Of a stretch of DNA of 64,000 nucleotides, positions 17,576 through 26,788 are shown piece by piece. The translations under genes and the position numbers were made by a program. This DNA is from Kordia algicida OT-1 (lineage in GTDB: Bacteria > Bacteroidota > Bacteroidia > Flavobacteriales > Flavobacteriaceae): positions 2,679,397 through 2,743,396 of the forward strand of contig NZ_DS544873.1 in assembly GCF_000154725.1 (NCBI RefSeq). The letters are read 5' to 3'. Below the pieces are notes generated by a model. It saw only the letters and a program-made list of their open reading frames with translations, was not told the origin of the DNA and searched no databases. Within the stretch, counting starts at the first letter, position 1. Every line of letters starts with the position of its first letter.

Positions 17576-18142
17576 CTATGAATTTTCGATATCTTCCTTA
17601 CTCTCCTCCATTTTTTCCTCGTCATCTTCTGTATATAACATGTTTCGGTCTTCATCAAGACCTACAATTGCAATAATGTTTGTTACTGCTCTATAAAGCA
17701 TCAAAATTACAGTAATCATCATTCCGCTAATGATTGATGAAAAGATGATATTCAACCAATATATAATACTAAACCAGCTTGTTGGCACTTCATCCGACTC
17801 GATAATCGGCATGTTAAAGAACTGAAATAGCATAAGTGCAGAAATGAAAAGAATAACATCAAATCGCGCAATGGTCAATACTTGCTTGTAATGCTTCTTT
17901 TTCAAGGTATTTTTAGATCCAGAACTTATACTTAATAAAGTTAGTAAAAGTGCTAGAATCGTTGCTGAAGCCAACACAATGGTGTTGCAAAGCATGTTGA
18001 GTCCTGATAGTGAACTCTCAAGTAATTGTTTTGCTTGATAACCAGAAATATTTCCTAATAGAAAAACACCAATTCCTGTAAAACTTGCAGCAATTAATCC
18101 TCCGAATAGTGAAATTTTGTGTGACTTTAAAAACTGTTTCAT
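17576..18142 (-). CDS. four-helix membrane protein, unknown function
   Basis: 188 residues with hydrophobic segments at about 10-31, 46-72, 93-110 and 124-160, and a cytoplasmic-looking acidic tail (DEDRNMLYTEDDEEKMEESKEDIENS). No catalytic motif or family recognised. It is preceded by a TACATTTG promoter-like box and is probably monocistronic; the downstream Rrf2 gene has its own candidate promoter. Confidence 0.75.
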   Translation of the reverse strand: MKQFLKSHKISLFGGLIAASFTGIGVFLLGNISGYQAKQLLESSLSGLNMLCNTIVLASATILALLLTLLSISSGSKNTLKKKHYKQVLTIARFDVILFISALMLFQFFNMPIIESDEVPTSWFSIIYWLNIIFSSIISGMMITVILMLYRAVTNIIAIVGLDEDRNMLYTEDDEEKMEESKEDIENS

Positions 18143-18177
18143 ATGCGATGTACTATTGTTAAATGTACTTAAGATTA

Positions 18178-18185
18178 CAAATGTA
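18178..18185 (-). promoter_or_regulatory. candidate -7 box (TACATTTG)
   Basis: Exact TAnnTTTG match on the minus strand, 35 nt upstream of the membrane-protein start codon. There is no clear -33 TTTG. Confidence 0.4.
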
Positions 18186-18350
18186 CTGTTACCATGAAAG
18201 GATAATTATTGCATTTCAATTTTTGGTTGACTCAATTACCAAAATAGGACATTTTTTTCTTAGTGAAAATTTACGATTGAATGATAACCTACTGTATCCG
18301 TTTATTTTAGTACTTTAGCCAGCAATTATTAGAAATAATTAAACATTCAC

Positions 18351-19796
18351 ATGAAAAAAATCATATTTGTATTGCTTTTACTACCTGTATTAGCAATGAG
18401 TCAAAAAATTAAGATTAAGAAGAATAAGATACTTTTTGATAAGAAAGAAGTAGCCATTTTAGAAAAAGGAGACGAACGAAATAAACATACTTTTAAATAT
18501 TTGTCTGGCGAGAAAGCGTTTGATGCACATTACAAGGCCATTTCTATTTCTTCTATTCAAGATCATCAGTATTTAGAAATGACTTCGGCTGATGGACAAA
18601 AAACAGAGATTCCGTATGAAATATTACAAACTTCGTTTAATTCTAAAAAAATCATCATTCGCTTGTTGAGTGAAAAGTATGGTTTGATTGATGCTGACGG
18701 AATTAATAAAGAAGCGGTTGCGGCATTTTTTGCAGAAGAACGTGAATCTATTAGTGAAAAGTATATGAAAGCGGCGGCTGAAGCAAAACTAGAAGCCGAT
18801 AAACGTGCGCAAACTGTAGGTCGATACAAACCTTATGTAAAGCCAAACGGAACAATTACTTTTGGCGGATCGCAAGGAACAAAGATTGTTGGAAAGGTAT
18901 ATTATTCCGCTTCTGAGAATGCGTATGTGATTACTGATTTGGATGGAATTCGTGTCGCTTCTGCTACAGAATCACGTAAAACCGGTTCTACAGCTGCCGT
19001 TGCAAAAACGTATACGGACGAAACTTTTGAGTTCGACCATGGTTCTAAAACTATGTTTACGAATCGTTTTTCAAGAACTACCGGACAAATTTTCGTGGAA
19101 GAAATGGTAGGTCGTGGATATGTTTTTGGACGACAAGCTAAGAAATATATGAGCGATTTACGCAAAGAAAAGATTAAAATTGCCAAAGAAAATAGTGTGA
19201 ATTTATATGGTGTTCCTGGAAGTATTACCGATAAGAAAGGAAAGAAATACACTGGAACTGTATATGTTATTTTTGAGAAATTACAGATTGAACCTGGACA
19301 ACAAGTTTCAGGTTTACACGATATGAATTCTATTGACAATTACGGGAAATCGATTAGCATTCGTTATAAAAATGAAAAAGGAAGAACGCGTATTAAAAAG
19401 TTTTCTGCTAAAGATGGAATTTCATTTACTGCTACTGATGAAGGTGTTGAGAAAGAGTTTTTCGGAATGAAAACGAAAGGAAATGCTATGAAGAAATTAT
19501 CAAATGCTGCAAACTTCGGATTCAACAATTCATATTTTTACGAAAAGATTTATGAGGAAAATGGAAATATGCTGTTGGTAAAACCTGGCGAAGAAGGAAC
19601 ATACGTAATTAAAGTGAAAAACGAGAAAGTAGGCTTTATGATTGACGATCGTAAAAACGAGAAAATTTCCAAAGCATTGGCAAAATATTTGAAGAAATGT
19701 AAGCAAGTTGCGAACGACTTAAAAGCGGGCGAATTTGATGTAAAGAATGAAGAAAATTTAAAACAAATCATTCAAGAGTATAATGATTGTAATTAA
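18351..19796 (+). CDS. secreted protein of unknown function
   Basis: 481 residues with signal peptide MKKIIFVLLLLPVLAMSQ. The mature protein is rich in Lys and beta-strand-forming segments (IKIKKNKILFDKKEVAILEKGD near the N-terminus; VGRGYVFGRQAKKYMSDLRKEK mid-protein) and has a helical Ala/Lys stretch (KYMKAAAEAKLEADKRAQ). No sorting domain, lipobox or membrane segment. Function not recognised. It is bounded downstream by a strong bidirectional terminator. Confidence 0.8.
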   Translation: MKKIIFVLLLLPVLAMSQKIKIKKNKILFDKKEVAILEKGDERNKHTFKYLSGEKAFDAHYKAISISSIQDHQYLEMTSADGQKTEIPYEILQTSFNSKKIIIRLLSEKYGLIDADGINKEAVAAFFAEERESISEKYMKAAAEAKLEADKRAQTVGRYKPYVKPNGTITFGGSQGTKIVGKVYYSASENAYVITDLDGIRVASATESRKTGSTAAVAKTYTDETFEFDHGSKTMFTNRFSRTTGQIFVEEMVGRGYVFGRQAKKYMSDLRKEKIKIAKENSVNLYGVPGSITDKKGKKYTGTVYVIFEKLQIEPGQQVSGLHDMNSIDNYGKSISIRYKNEKGRTRIKKFSAKDGISFTATDEGVEKEFFGMKTKGNAMKKLSNAANFGFNNSYFYEKIYEENGNMLLVKPGEEGTYVIKVKNEKVGFMIDDRKNEKISKALAKYLKKCKQVANDLKAGEFDVKNEENLKQIIQEYNDCN

Positions 19797-19836
19797 TTTA
19801 ATTTTGGAATTGAATGATTCAAAAATTGAATGATTT

Positions 19837-19874
19837 AAAAAACGCCTGAGAAGTGCTTTTCTCAGGCGTTTTTT
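19837..19874. terminator. bidirectional terminator
   Basis: Arms aacgcctgag (19841-19850) and ctcaggcgtt (19861-19870), flanked by AAAA and TTTTT, between the convergent secreted-protein gene and the ctlX-like gene. A degenerate gaatgattcaaaaattg intergenic tract lies just before it. Confidence 0.92.
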
Positions 19875-19941
19875 TGTTTATACCTATTCAACTTAGCTCC
19901 ATGAACTTTAATTGAACGGTTTATTGAGCGAAGTTGAAATA

Positions 19942-20877
19942 TTATTTTTTAGGCAAGAAAACCTCAGCCATCATACAACGCGCACTTCCACCACCACAAG
20001 TTTCAATGGTTTCAATATCGCTGTATAAAATTTTACAGTGTTTCTCTATTGTTTGTATTTGAGTTGACGTGAGTGTTTTGTATGCAGATTGACTCATCAC
20101 GAGATACGGTTCGTCATTCGTACCTAATACTTGCAGCATGTTTCCAGCAAAGTTTTCTACTTGCTTTTCTGTGATGATAATGAGTTCTTTTCCATCGTCT
20201 TTGAGATGTTTTTTAACGTTTTCACGTTCTTTTTTGTCATCAATACATTCCAAACAAATCACCGCAAATGTTTCCGCCAAACACATCATTACATTTGTAT
20301 GATAAATGGCTTTTCGCTTACCTTCTACCGTTTGGTTTGCGGTAAATACTACTGGAGTATATTCAAAATCTTCGCAGAATTCTATAAATAATGCTTCGTC
20401 TGCTCTTGGCGACAGCGCACAATAGGCTTTTCTGTGAATTCTGTCGAGCGCCATACTTCCTGTTCCTTCTAAAAATACATCTTCTTCTTCCGCAGACGTA
20501 TAATCGATCACATTTTCTATATGAAAACCTTGTGCTTCCAAGACTTCAAATACATCTTCCCTACGTTCTAAACGACGATTTTCAGCAAACATCGGATAGA
20601 CTCCGACATTTCCACTTTGGTGAAAAGAAATCCAGTTGTTTGGAAAGATGGAATCTGGTGTATCTGGTTCGTCTGTATCTTGAATGACCACAACATTGAC
20701 ACCAATTCCGCGTAGTTTTTCTACGTACGCATCAAATTCTTGTTGCGCTTTCGATTGGACAGTTTTTGGTTTTACATCATCTAGTTCTTGTTGGTAATAA
20801 TTATTTACCGCCGTTTGTTCGTTCATACGAAACGCTATCGGGCGCACCATCAGGATCGTGTTGGTAATTTGTCGCAT
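19942..20877 (-). CDS. ctlX: CtlX-type citrulline/arginine amidinohydrolase (pentein fold)
   Basis: 311 residues of the arginine deiminase/amidinotransferase superfamily. The start MRQITNTILMVRPIAF, the EGTGSMALDRI acidic motif, the YHTNVMMCL histidine motif and the C-terminal nucleophile region CGGGSARCMMAEVF fit the citrulline utilisation hydrolase (CtlX) group, cytoplasmic enzymes acting on the guanidino/ureido group of arginine-like substrates. It is one of two pentein enzymes in this region (the other is at 21998-22912). The exact substrate cannot be read from sequence. Confidence 0.88.
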   Translation of the reverse strand: MRQITNTILMVRPIAFRMNEQTAVNNYYQQELDDVKPKTVQSKAQQEFDAYVEKLRGIGVNVVVIQDTDEPDTPDSIFPNNWISFHQSGNVGVYPMFAENRRLERREDVFEVLEAQGFHIENVIDYTSAEEEDVFLEGTGSMALDRIHRKAYCALSPRADEALFIEFCEDFEYTPVVFTANQTVEGKRKAIYHTNVMMCLAETFAVICLECIDDKKERENVKKHLKDDGKELIIITEKQVENFAGNMLQVLGTNDEPYLVMSQSAYKTLTSTQIQTIEKHCKILYSDIETIETCGGGSARCMMAEVFLPKK

Positions 20878-21047
20878 GCTACCTAAGCTTTTTTTAAGTT
20901 ACTTTTTAATGTCGTAAAGCTACGGAAAAACTAAAAAAATGCTAATTTAATTTCACTTTTTTCAATAGAATGATCTTAGAAATAATAACCTTTCAATTTT
21001 AATGCTAATTTGTCCTTTTATTTTTTCAATTTTTGGTTGTATTCTTT

Positions 21048-21860
21048 TTATAATTGATAGGTAAACCCTACATGATATGCGAATCCTTGAAACACATTTC
21101 TTCCAGTGATTGTGTAAGATGGCGCAATGTATATTCCTGATTTTTGAGAGAATGGATAGTGATAAGTTCCGCCAACTTTATGGTAATTGACACCAATTTC
21201 ACGAAAGTTTTGAGGTCTTGGCGTTCCGCGATAGTCAATTCCGCCGAAAGAATATTGAAAGTCGTACCAGAAATCAAAATATCCTTTGGCACTTGCTTTT
21301 CCAAATTTGAAACCTATTGGAAAACTGTTTGGAACTTCTTCAAATTTGAATGAAAAACCGCTTTGTAAGTTGGCAAACCAACCTGATTGTTTTTGATAGT
21401 GGAGTAATGCACGAGTTTCTAGTATTTTTGCTTGTTGTCCTAAATCGTTCAATCCGCCAATTCGGTAATCGCTTACATTGAACGAGAAACCTGTAGCGAA
21501 AGAAAGTTCTAGTTTATCAGTTTTTACAGTGCTTTCTAGAGCTTTGTATTTGAGATAGATTTGCGCATCTTGCAGTCCATTTTGTTCACCACTTGATAAG
21601 TATGGTAAGGAAGCTTGTACGTTGAACCGATCATTAATTCCGTAAATTCCAAATAAAGAAACACTGTGTAAGTTTCTACTTAAATCACTTTTTTCTCTGC
21701 CGATGAAGTAGTTTTTGGAATCTTCAAATCCTGCGCCAAGTACTAAGGTCGTTTTTCCTTTTTGGTTGTAGAACCCGCTAATAGCACCTTGCGCGCTTGT
21801 TTGATACGAATTACTAAAAATGATGATACAACAACTTAGCTTTAAGAAATGTTTCCACAT
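21048..21860 (-). CDS. probable outer-membrane beta-barrel protein
   Basis: 270 residues with signal peptide (ending NSYQTSAQ) and repeated amphipathic strands ending in an aromatic/hydrophobic terminus (FAYHVGFTYQL), as in outer-membrane barrels. Motifs such as LSRNLHSVSLFGIYGINDRFNVQASLPYLS resemble transporter-like porins. Not tightly linked to its neighbours (137 nt to the upstream amidinohydrolase), so any role in moving that enzyme's substrate is speculation. Confidence 0.75.
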   Translation of the reverse strand: MWKHFLKLSCCIIIFSNSYQTSAQGAISGFYNQKGKTTLVLGAGFEDSKNYFIGREKSDLSRNLHSVSLFGIYGINDRFNVQASLPYLSSGEQNGLQDAQIYLKYKALESTVKTDKLELSFATGFSFNVSDYRIGGLNDLGQQAKILETRALLHYQKQSGWFANLQSGFSFKFEEVPNSFPIGFKFGKASAKGYFDFWYDFQYSFGGIDYRGTPRPQNFREIGVNYHKVGGTYHYPFSQKSGIYIAPSYTITGRNVFQGFAYHVGFTYQL

Positions 21861-21997
21861 AGACTGAATTTTTATTTTTTAGTCTCTAAAATTGTGCAAA
21901 CCTTACTTTTTTAGTGATGTTTCAAGTAAAATTTAAAGTTTGATTTGATTTGAAAAAGTATTTAAAATAACTTTTAATGGTATTAAACTCCCGCTAT

Positions 21998-22912
21998 TTA
22001 TGCTCTACGCAATGGCATTGTACTACATCGCAATAAACCTTCTTGCTTTGCAATTTCGGCATACGGTACTTTTTCTACTGTAAACCCTTTTTCTTCAAGC
22101 CACGTGTTTAAGCGTGTAAAGTTTTGTTCGGAAATGATAACTTCTGGTGAAATGGAAAATATATTACTGTTCATGTTATACATTTCGTCCTTTGTGATTT
22201 CGAAGATATTTTCTTTCCCAAAGAAATTTACCAACCATTCGTATTCATCTTCTACCAAGAAACCGTTTTTGTGTAGAATTGCTTTGTCTGTTCCGATAGG
22301 TTGAAAACAGCAATCTAAATGCAATGCGTTGTCTTTTGGTTCTGTATTGGACTTGCGTAACTCGAATGATTTTACAGTTTTGTTTGGGAATAATTCCTGT
22401 AATGCAATGACAGCATCTACATTTGTACGTGCGGTGATGTACTCTGGATAGTCTTCTCCTGAATAGGTTCCGACAAAAATATAATCGCCCCAAGGCATCA
22501 CATCGCCACCTTCTACGTGTACTTCTTCTGGAAGTGTGATAACATTTTCTGGATTGATTTGGTCTATTACATGTTGAATTGCTTCTATTTCACGATCGCG
22601 ATCGGGTAAGATATTTGATTTGATAAACTTGTCTTCAATGACAAAAGCGATGTCTCTTGCAAATATTTGATTGTAATCTTGAATGATTTTTGGACGAAAT
22701 ACTTGCACATCATATTTTTCAAATACAGCAGCTACGGCTTCCATTTCTGGCACCATATCTTTTTCTAGCGGATAGGTTCCTGCCAATACGTGTTGTTTTG
22801 ATTTTGGATCGTAACAATCTTCAGCTTTTGGAGTAGGTCCGCAGCTTTCTGCAGTTCCAAGAACGACAGCTTTTAACTGAGCAGTTTCATCATTTACGTA
22901 AAGTTCTAACAT
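21998..22912 (-). CDS. DDAH/arginine-deiminase-like amidinohydrolase
   Basis: 304 residues of the pentein superfamily, different in sequence from the ctlX-like neighbour. Substrate and catalytic motifs visible: QIFARDIAFVIEDKF, EGGDVMPWGDYIFVG, LHLDCCFQPIG (catalytic His region) and the C-terminal nucleophile LLRCSTMPLRR. Proteins of this type hydrolyse methylated arginine or arginine, releasing citrulline, or act as glycine amidinotransferase-like enzymes; the annotation is often dimethylargininase. It lies just downstream of gltA, separated by the gltA terminator. Confidence 0.88.
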   Translation of the reverse strand: MLELYVNDETAQLKAVVLGTAESCGPTPKAEDCYDPKSKQHVLAGTYPLEKDMVPEMEAVAAVFEKYDVQVFRPKIIQDYNQIFARDIAFVIEDKFIKSNILPDRDREIEAIQHVIDQINPENVITLPEEVHVEGGDVMPWGDYIFVGTYSGEDYPEYITARTNVDAVIALQELFPNKTVKSFELRKSNTEPKDNALHLDCCFQPIGTDKAILHKNGFLVEDEYEWLVNFFGKENIFEITKDEMYNMNSNIFSISPEVIISEQNFTRLNTWLEEKGFTVEKVPYAEIAKQEGLLRCSTMPLRRA

Positions 22913-22931
22913 GTAGTTTGGGATATATAGT

Positions 22932-22969
22932 AAAAAAGCTTCACAGATACGAAATCTATGAAGCTTTTT
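22932..22969 (-). terminator. gltA intrinsic terminator
   Basis: Arms aaaaaagcttca (22932-22943) and tgaagcttttt (22959-22969), with further pairing inside, about 15 nt past the gltA stop. In the minus direction the stem ends in a T-run. Confidence 0.88.
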
Positions 22970-22985
22970 GATGTTATTTTATGAT

Positions 22986-24275
22986 TTATCTGTTAGAGAT
23001 ATTTTTAAATTCTCTATGATTTTCACCAATGTATACTTGACGTGGACGACCGATTGGTTCTTTACGTAAGCGCATTTCTCTCCATTGTGCAATCCATCCT
23101 GGCAAACGTCCTAGTGCAAACATAACTGTAAACATTTCTGTTGGAATTCCCATAGCTCTGTAGATGATTCCTGAGTAGAAATCTACGTTTGGATATAGTT
23201 TTCTGTCTACGAAGTATTTGTCTTCTAGCGCTTCACTTTCTAATCCTTTTGCGATGTCTAAGATTGGATCTTCCACTCCTAAGTCACCCAATACCTCATC
23301 TGCAGCTTTTTTGATAATTGTTGCTCTCGGATCGAAATTTTTGTAAACTCTGTGTCCGAATCCCATTAAACGGAAAGGATCACTTTTATCTTTTGCTTTC
23401 GCCATGTATTTTTTAGTGTCTCCACCATCTTGACGAATTCCTTCTAACATTTCTAGTACTGCTTGGTTAGCTCCACCGTGTAATGGTCCCCAAAGTGCCG
23501 AGATTCCTGCGGCAAGCGAAGCAAATAATCCTGCGTGTGACGAACCTACGATACGTACTGTAGATGTAGAACAGTTTTGCTCATGATCTGCGTGTAAAAT
23601 AAGTAATTTGTCTAACGCATTTACAACAATAGGATTTAGAGTATACGCTTCATTTGGTTGTTTGAACATCATTTTTAGTACGTTTTCTACGTAACCTAAT
23701 GATGAATCGCCGTAATCTAATGGTAACCCTTGTTTTTTACGCATCGTCCAGGCAACTAATACAGGGAATTTTCCAAGTATTTTTACAATGGCTTTGTACA
23801 TGTCTTCTTCTGAATCAACATTTACAGAAGACGGATTGAACGCTGTTAATGCGTTGGTAAGTGATGCTAAAACGCCCATAGGATGTGCGCTTTTTGGAAA
23901 TGCATCTAGTATTTTCTTTACATCATCATCTACGACAGATTCTTTTTTGATGTCTTTATGAAATTTTTCTAATTGCTCTTTGGTTGGCAATTCTCCAAAG
24001 ATTAATAAGTAAGCGACTTCAAGAAAGTCTGCCTTTTCAGCTAAGTCTTCGATAGCGTAACCTCTGTAGCGAAGCACACCTTTTTCTCCATCTAAAAATG
24101 TGATTCCACTTTGGCAAGAACCTGTGTTTTTGTATCCTGGATCAATTGTGATAACTCCACCTGTGGAGCCTCTTAATTTTTTGATATCAATAGCGATTTC
24201 ATTTTCTGTTCCTTCAATAATTGGGAACTCATGTTTTTCACCATTAATTTCTAACGTAGCTATATTATCTGACAT
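22986..24275 (-). CDS. gltA: citrate synthase
   Basis: 429 residues. It condenses acetyl-CoA with oxaloacetate, the entry step of the TCA cycle, in the cytoplasm. Catalytic and binding regions are intact: SSHAGLFASLAAGISALWGPLHGGANQAV (first His motif), FGHRVYKNFDPRA (second His motif) and the C-terminal RPRQVYIG. The N-terminus (SDNIATLEINGEKHEFPIIEG) is that of bacterial type-II-like hexameric enzymes. It ends at a strong terminator. Confidence 0.98.
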   Translation of the reverse strand: MSDNIATLEINGEKHEFPIIEGTENEIAIDIKKLRGSTGGVITIDPGYKNTGSCQSGITFLDGEKGVLRYRGYAIEDLAEKADFLEVAYLLIFGELPTKEQLEKFHKDIKKESVVDDDVKKILDAFPKSAHPMGVLASLTNALTAFNPSSVNVDSEEDMYKAIVKILGKFPVLVAWTMRKKQGLPLDYGDSSLGYVENVLKMMFKQPNEAYTLNPIVVNALDKLLILHADHEQNCSTSTVRIVGSSHAGLFASLAAGISALWGPLHGGANQAVLEMLEGIRQDGGDTKKYMAKAKDKSDPFRLMGFGHRVYKNFDPRATIIKKAADEVLGDLGVEDPILDIAKGLESEALEDKYFVDRKLYPNVDFYSGIIYRAMGIPTEMFTVMFALGRLPGWIAQWREMRLRKEPIGRPRQVYIGENHREFKNISNR

Positions 24276-24575
24276 ATTTTCTATAAGAATTTTTATTTTT
24301 TATCTGGATTGCTAAAATACGAAATATGTCGCGATTTATGAAAATACTTTACAAAGGATTTAACAATTAAGATATCATTAATATTTATAATTGTACTGAA
24401 GTGTTTTTTATGAATTTTATAATTGCTTTACTTCAAATTTCTCCACATTTCCCCAAGCTCTTTTTAAGAAATATTTGTTTTTTTAATGACTGTGTCGTTG
24501 AAATTTATCTTTAGAATGTAGAGACCCATAAATGAACTTACGGATTTATACTAAGCATTGTTTTGTATTGGTTTC
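24276..24575. other. intergenic region upstream of gltA
   Basis: 300 bases without a gene. A TATTTTAG-like box (24312-24319) on the minus strand may be the gltA -7 element, with a leader of about 35 nt. The rest is A/T-rich, with no repeat, ORF or clear terminator for gltA's upstream neighbour. Confidence 0.5.
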
Positions 24576-25037
24576 TTATTCTTTTAGTTTTTTAAGAGTA
24601 GCTTCAACTAGTTTTCTGAATGTGAGAAGTGAGTTGGGTAATTTCAATCTATCTATAATGTAATCATCGATAAGCACCGTAGTTTTCTCTGTTCCTTTTG
24701 ATATTTCTACGATAAGAATGTCTTGATAGTGACCAAAATTCTTTTGTAGACATTTCCACTTTTCATTATATATTTCTTTAGGAACTTTATGAAGTAGTTT
24801 TTTTGCTATTTCAAATTTTTCATTGGATGCTAATTGACCTCTGAATGTATATGTTTTATTGAATGTATTTTGTTCTCCCCATATTTCTCTTTTGTCAATA
24901 AATAGCTGATCCTTGCTAAGGTTATAGATAGCATATGTTTCTTCTCCATAACTATCGCTCGTGTAACGTCCAAAAGTTAGGCTATCTATCTCTTTTATAT
25001 AGCTTCTACTAATGAAAGAATGAAACCATGACATCAT
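24576..25037 (-). CDS. hypothetical protein, third gene of the DUF350 operon
   Basis: 153 residues (MMSWFHSFISRSYIKEIDSL...), soluble-looking, with mixed alpha/beta composition and two conserved-looking Trp/Tyr-rich stretches (LFIDKREIWGEQNTFNKTYTF; CLQKNFGHYQDILIVEISKG). No signal peptide or known family. Its start is 1 nt after the DUF350 stop, so it is translationally coupled to it. Confidence 0.75.
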   Translation of the reverse strand: MMSWFHSFISRSYIKEIDSLTFGRYTSDSYGEETYAIYNLSKDQLFIDKREIWGEQNTFNKTYTFRGQLASNEKFEIAKKLLHKVPKEIYNEKWKCLQKNFGHYQDILIVEISKGTEKTTVLIDDYIIDRLKLPNSLLTFRKLVEATLKKLKE

Positions 25038-25038
25038 T

Positions 25039-25560
25039 TTAAGCCGTGTATTCTATTACTGTTGGTTGTGGTAAAAAGAGTTCGATCAAAAATACGAGAC
25101 TGTCTCTCGAAATGATGGTAATTGATATGATAATTGTGGTAAGTAAAATTGCGACCGCTAAATTGTTCTTTTTTAATTCGCCTACTTCATCTACATGTTT
25201 TGTGAGTGCTTTTGCCAACATAAATGAACTGAAATGAATGAGTCCGGCTAATAAGAATCCGATAAATAGTGATAGTGAAGAATATTTTAAGATTTCTACA
25301 AATAGATTTTCTTTCGCATGAATTTTCAACATTTCTATTGCGCCAATGATTGACGGAATGATTCCGCTTAGTAAATATCCTGTACTAAAGATGATTCCTG
25401 AAAAGAAAATACTTAATGCCAAGTTAGAGTCATTTAGGTTTTCTTCTTTTAGTTGGAAGATTCTGATGAGTACTTTATACGAAATGAAGAAAATGATAAT
25501 TGCCAATACGATGGAAAGTACCATTTGGCTTAAGGCTAGATAGAATAAATCTGTGTTCAT
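25039..25560 (-). CDS. DUF350 membrane protein (YjfL-like)
   Basis: 173 residues, almost all hydrophobic, with five to six predicted transmembrane helices and the DUF350 signature region (SNLALSIFFSGIIFSTGYLLSG repeated in form as KKNNLAVAILLTTIIISITII). The family is related to E. coli YjfL, an inner-membrane protein of a stress-type operon. It is middle gene of a compact operon with a transglutaminase-like membrane protein 12 nt upstream and an unknown protein 1 nt downstream. Confidence 0.85.
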   Translation of the reverse strand: MNTDLFYLALSQMVLSIVLAIIIFFISYKVLIRIFQLKEENLNDSNLALSIFFSGIIFSTGYLLSGIIPSIIGAIEMLKIHAKENLFVEILKYSSLSLFIGFLLAGLIHFSSFMLAKALTKHVDEVGELKKNNLAVAILLTTIIISITIISRDSLVFLIELFLPQPTVIEYTA

Positions 25561-25572
25561 TGGTTTCTTTTT

Positions 25573-26613
25573 TTAGTTGACTAATACAAAATCCCAAAAA
25601 TTAATATTGGATACATTGCTAGGTAAATACCCAATGGTACATCCTTTTGCAGTAGTTTCTACGAAATAATATTTTTTTCTGTTGTATGTTTTACTTTTTC
25701 CTCTTGCTGGCAAATTGATTCCTAATACAGAATGCCTATATTCATTACTATTTAGAATTGCGACATCGTAGTTGAATTTCGCCAAGATGACAAATAGCAA
25801 TACTGTGCGCGAATCGCAATCTCCTGTAAGGTTTGCGCTGAATTCTGCCGGAGCAAAGATTCCCAAACGTACATTTCCCACACATGGATAGTCTTCCGTA
25901 CCATCACATGGAGTCGATTTGATATAGTTGTATTGTATGTTTTGAATACTTGTAATGATGAATTCGGCAAATTTCCTACGGTTCATCTTTTTTTCTTTCT
26001 GTATTTTACTGAACGAAGTGTACAAATGTTCTAGTAGCGGACGATCGTGATCTGCCATGTTTTTGTAGAAATTTCCCCAAGTAAATTGTCGTGTGTAGCG
26101 ATATTTTTCACGGTTTTGTTTGGAAGCTTGCACACCGTTTTCTGCAATTTTGAAATTCATCCGATACCAATCGCCATCAAAATCTTTCCATCGTAGTTTG
26201 TTGATAATGTATCGAATGGTTTTGTCACCCTCGGTAGTTTCTACTACTTCTGTTTTTGAGGTTTCTTCTTCTGTGATGATGGTTTCTCCTGTGTATCCTG
26301 CGTTGTGTGCTAAGATTGACATAATTACGGAGAATAGAATGATAACTGCTGCCGTACGTAAGAAATCAAAAAAGAGGTGTTTGAAAGCTGCTGTATTGGA
26401 ACTTGGTTTTCGTTTCACTTTTTTCCAAAGGTATCGCAAAACAAAGAAGCCACTTATTGCCAATACTAATAAGGACATGCCTTCTATTTGAACCTCTATT
26501 CCTAGAAAGATCAGGATAAGAATTAAAAAACCTGTTGCTAATAGTGCCAAAGATCCCGAAAGGAATCGTTGAAAAGCAACTATACAACCATGTGGTTTTT
26601 TGTGTTCTGACAT
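25573..26613 (-). CDS. membrane-anchored transglutaminase-like protein
   Basis: 346 residues from the ATG at 26613 (MSEHKKPHGC); an in-frame ATG at 26658 would add 15 residues and is less likely. Two or three N-terminal helices (about 17-60, 80-105) precede a soluble domain. The C-terminal part has a Cys-His-acid arrangement like transglutaminase/papain folds: GDCDSRTVLLFVILAKF, then EYRHSVLGINL, then KYYFVETTAKG. No enzyme activity can be claimed. It is first gene of the operon with DUF350; the position suggests a membrane-associated peptidase or cross-linking function. Confidence 0.7.
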   Translation of the reverse strand: MSEHKKPHGCIVAFQRFLSGSLALLATGFLILILIFLGIEVQIEGMSLLVLAISGFFVLRYLWKKVKRKPSSNTAAFKHLFFDFLRTAAVIILFSVIMSILAHNAGYTGETIITEEETSKTEVVETTEGDKTIRYIINKLRWKDFDGDWYRMNFKIAENGVQASKQNREKYRYTRQFTWGNFYKNMADHDRPLLEHLYTSFSKIQKEKKMNRRKFAEFIITSIQNIQYNYIKSTPCDGTEDYPCVGNVRLGIFAPAEFSANLTGDCDSRTVLLFVILAKFNYDVAILNSNEYRHSVLGINLPARGKSKTYNRKKYYFVETTAKGCTIGYLPSNVSNINFWDFVLVN

Positions 26614-26788
26614 TCGATAAAGATAGTATTTTTTTGTTTTTTGAAACTTCAAATACACTTAGAAACTTCCTAATACCTAATTTCCAAAATCCAATACCTG
26701 ATTAGCTTGTTTACCAACATGTATACGGAAACTCACGCTAACACTTGAAATTTCTCAACACCAAAGACTCAAGATCTGATATCTGACC

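Noticed and set aside
24276-24575. Possible riboswitch upstream of gltA
   Set aside because: No conserved aptamer-like helices; only a weak promoter-like box in A/T-rich DNA.
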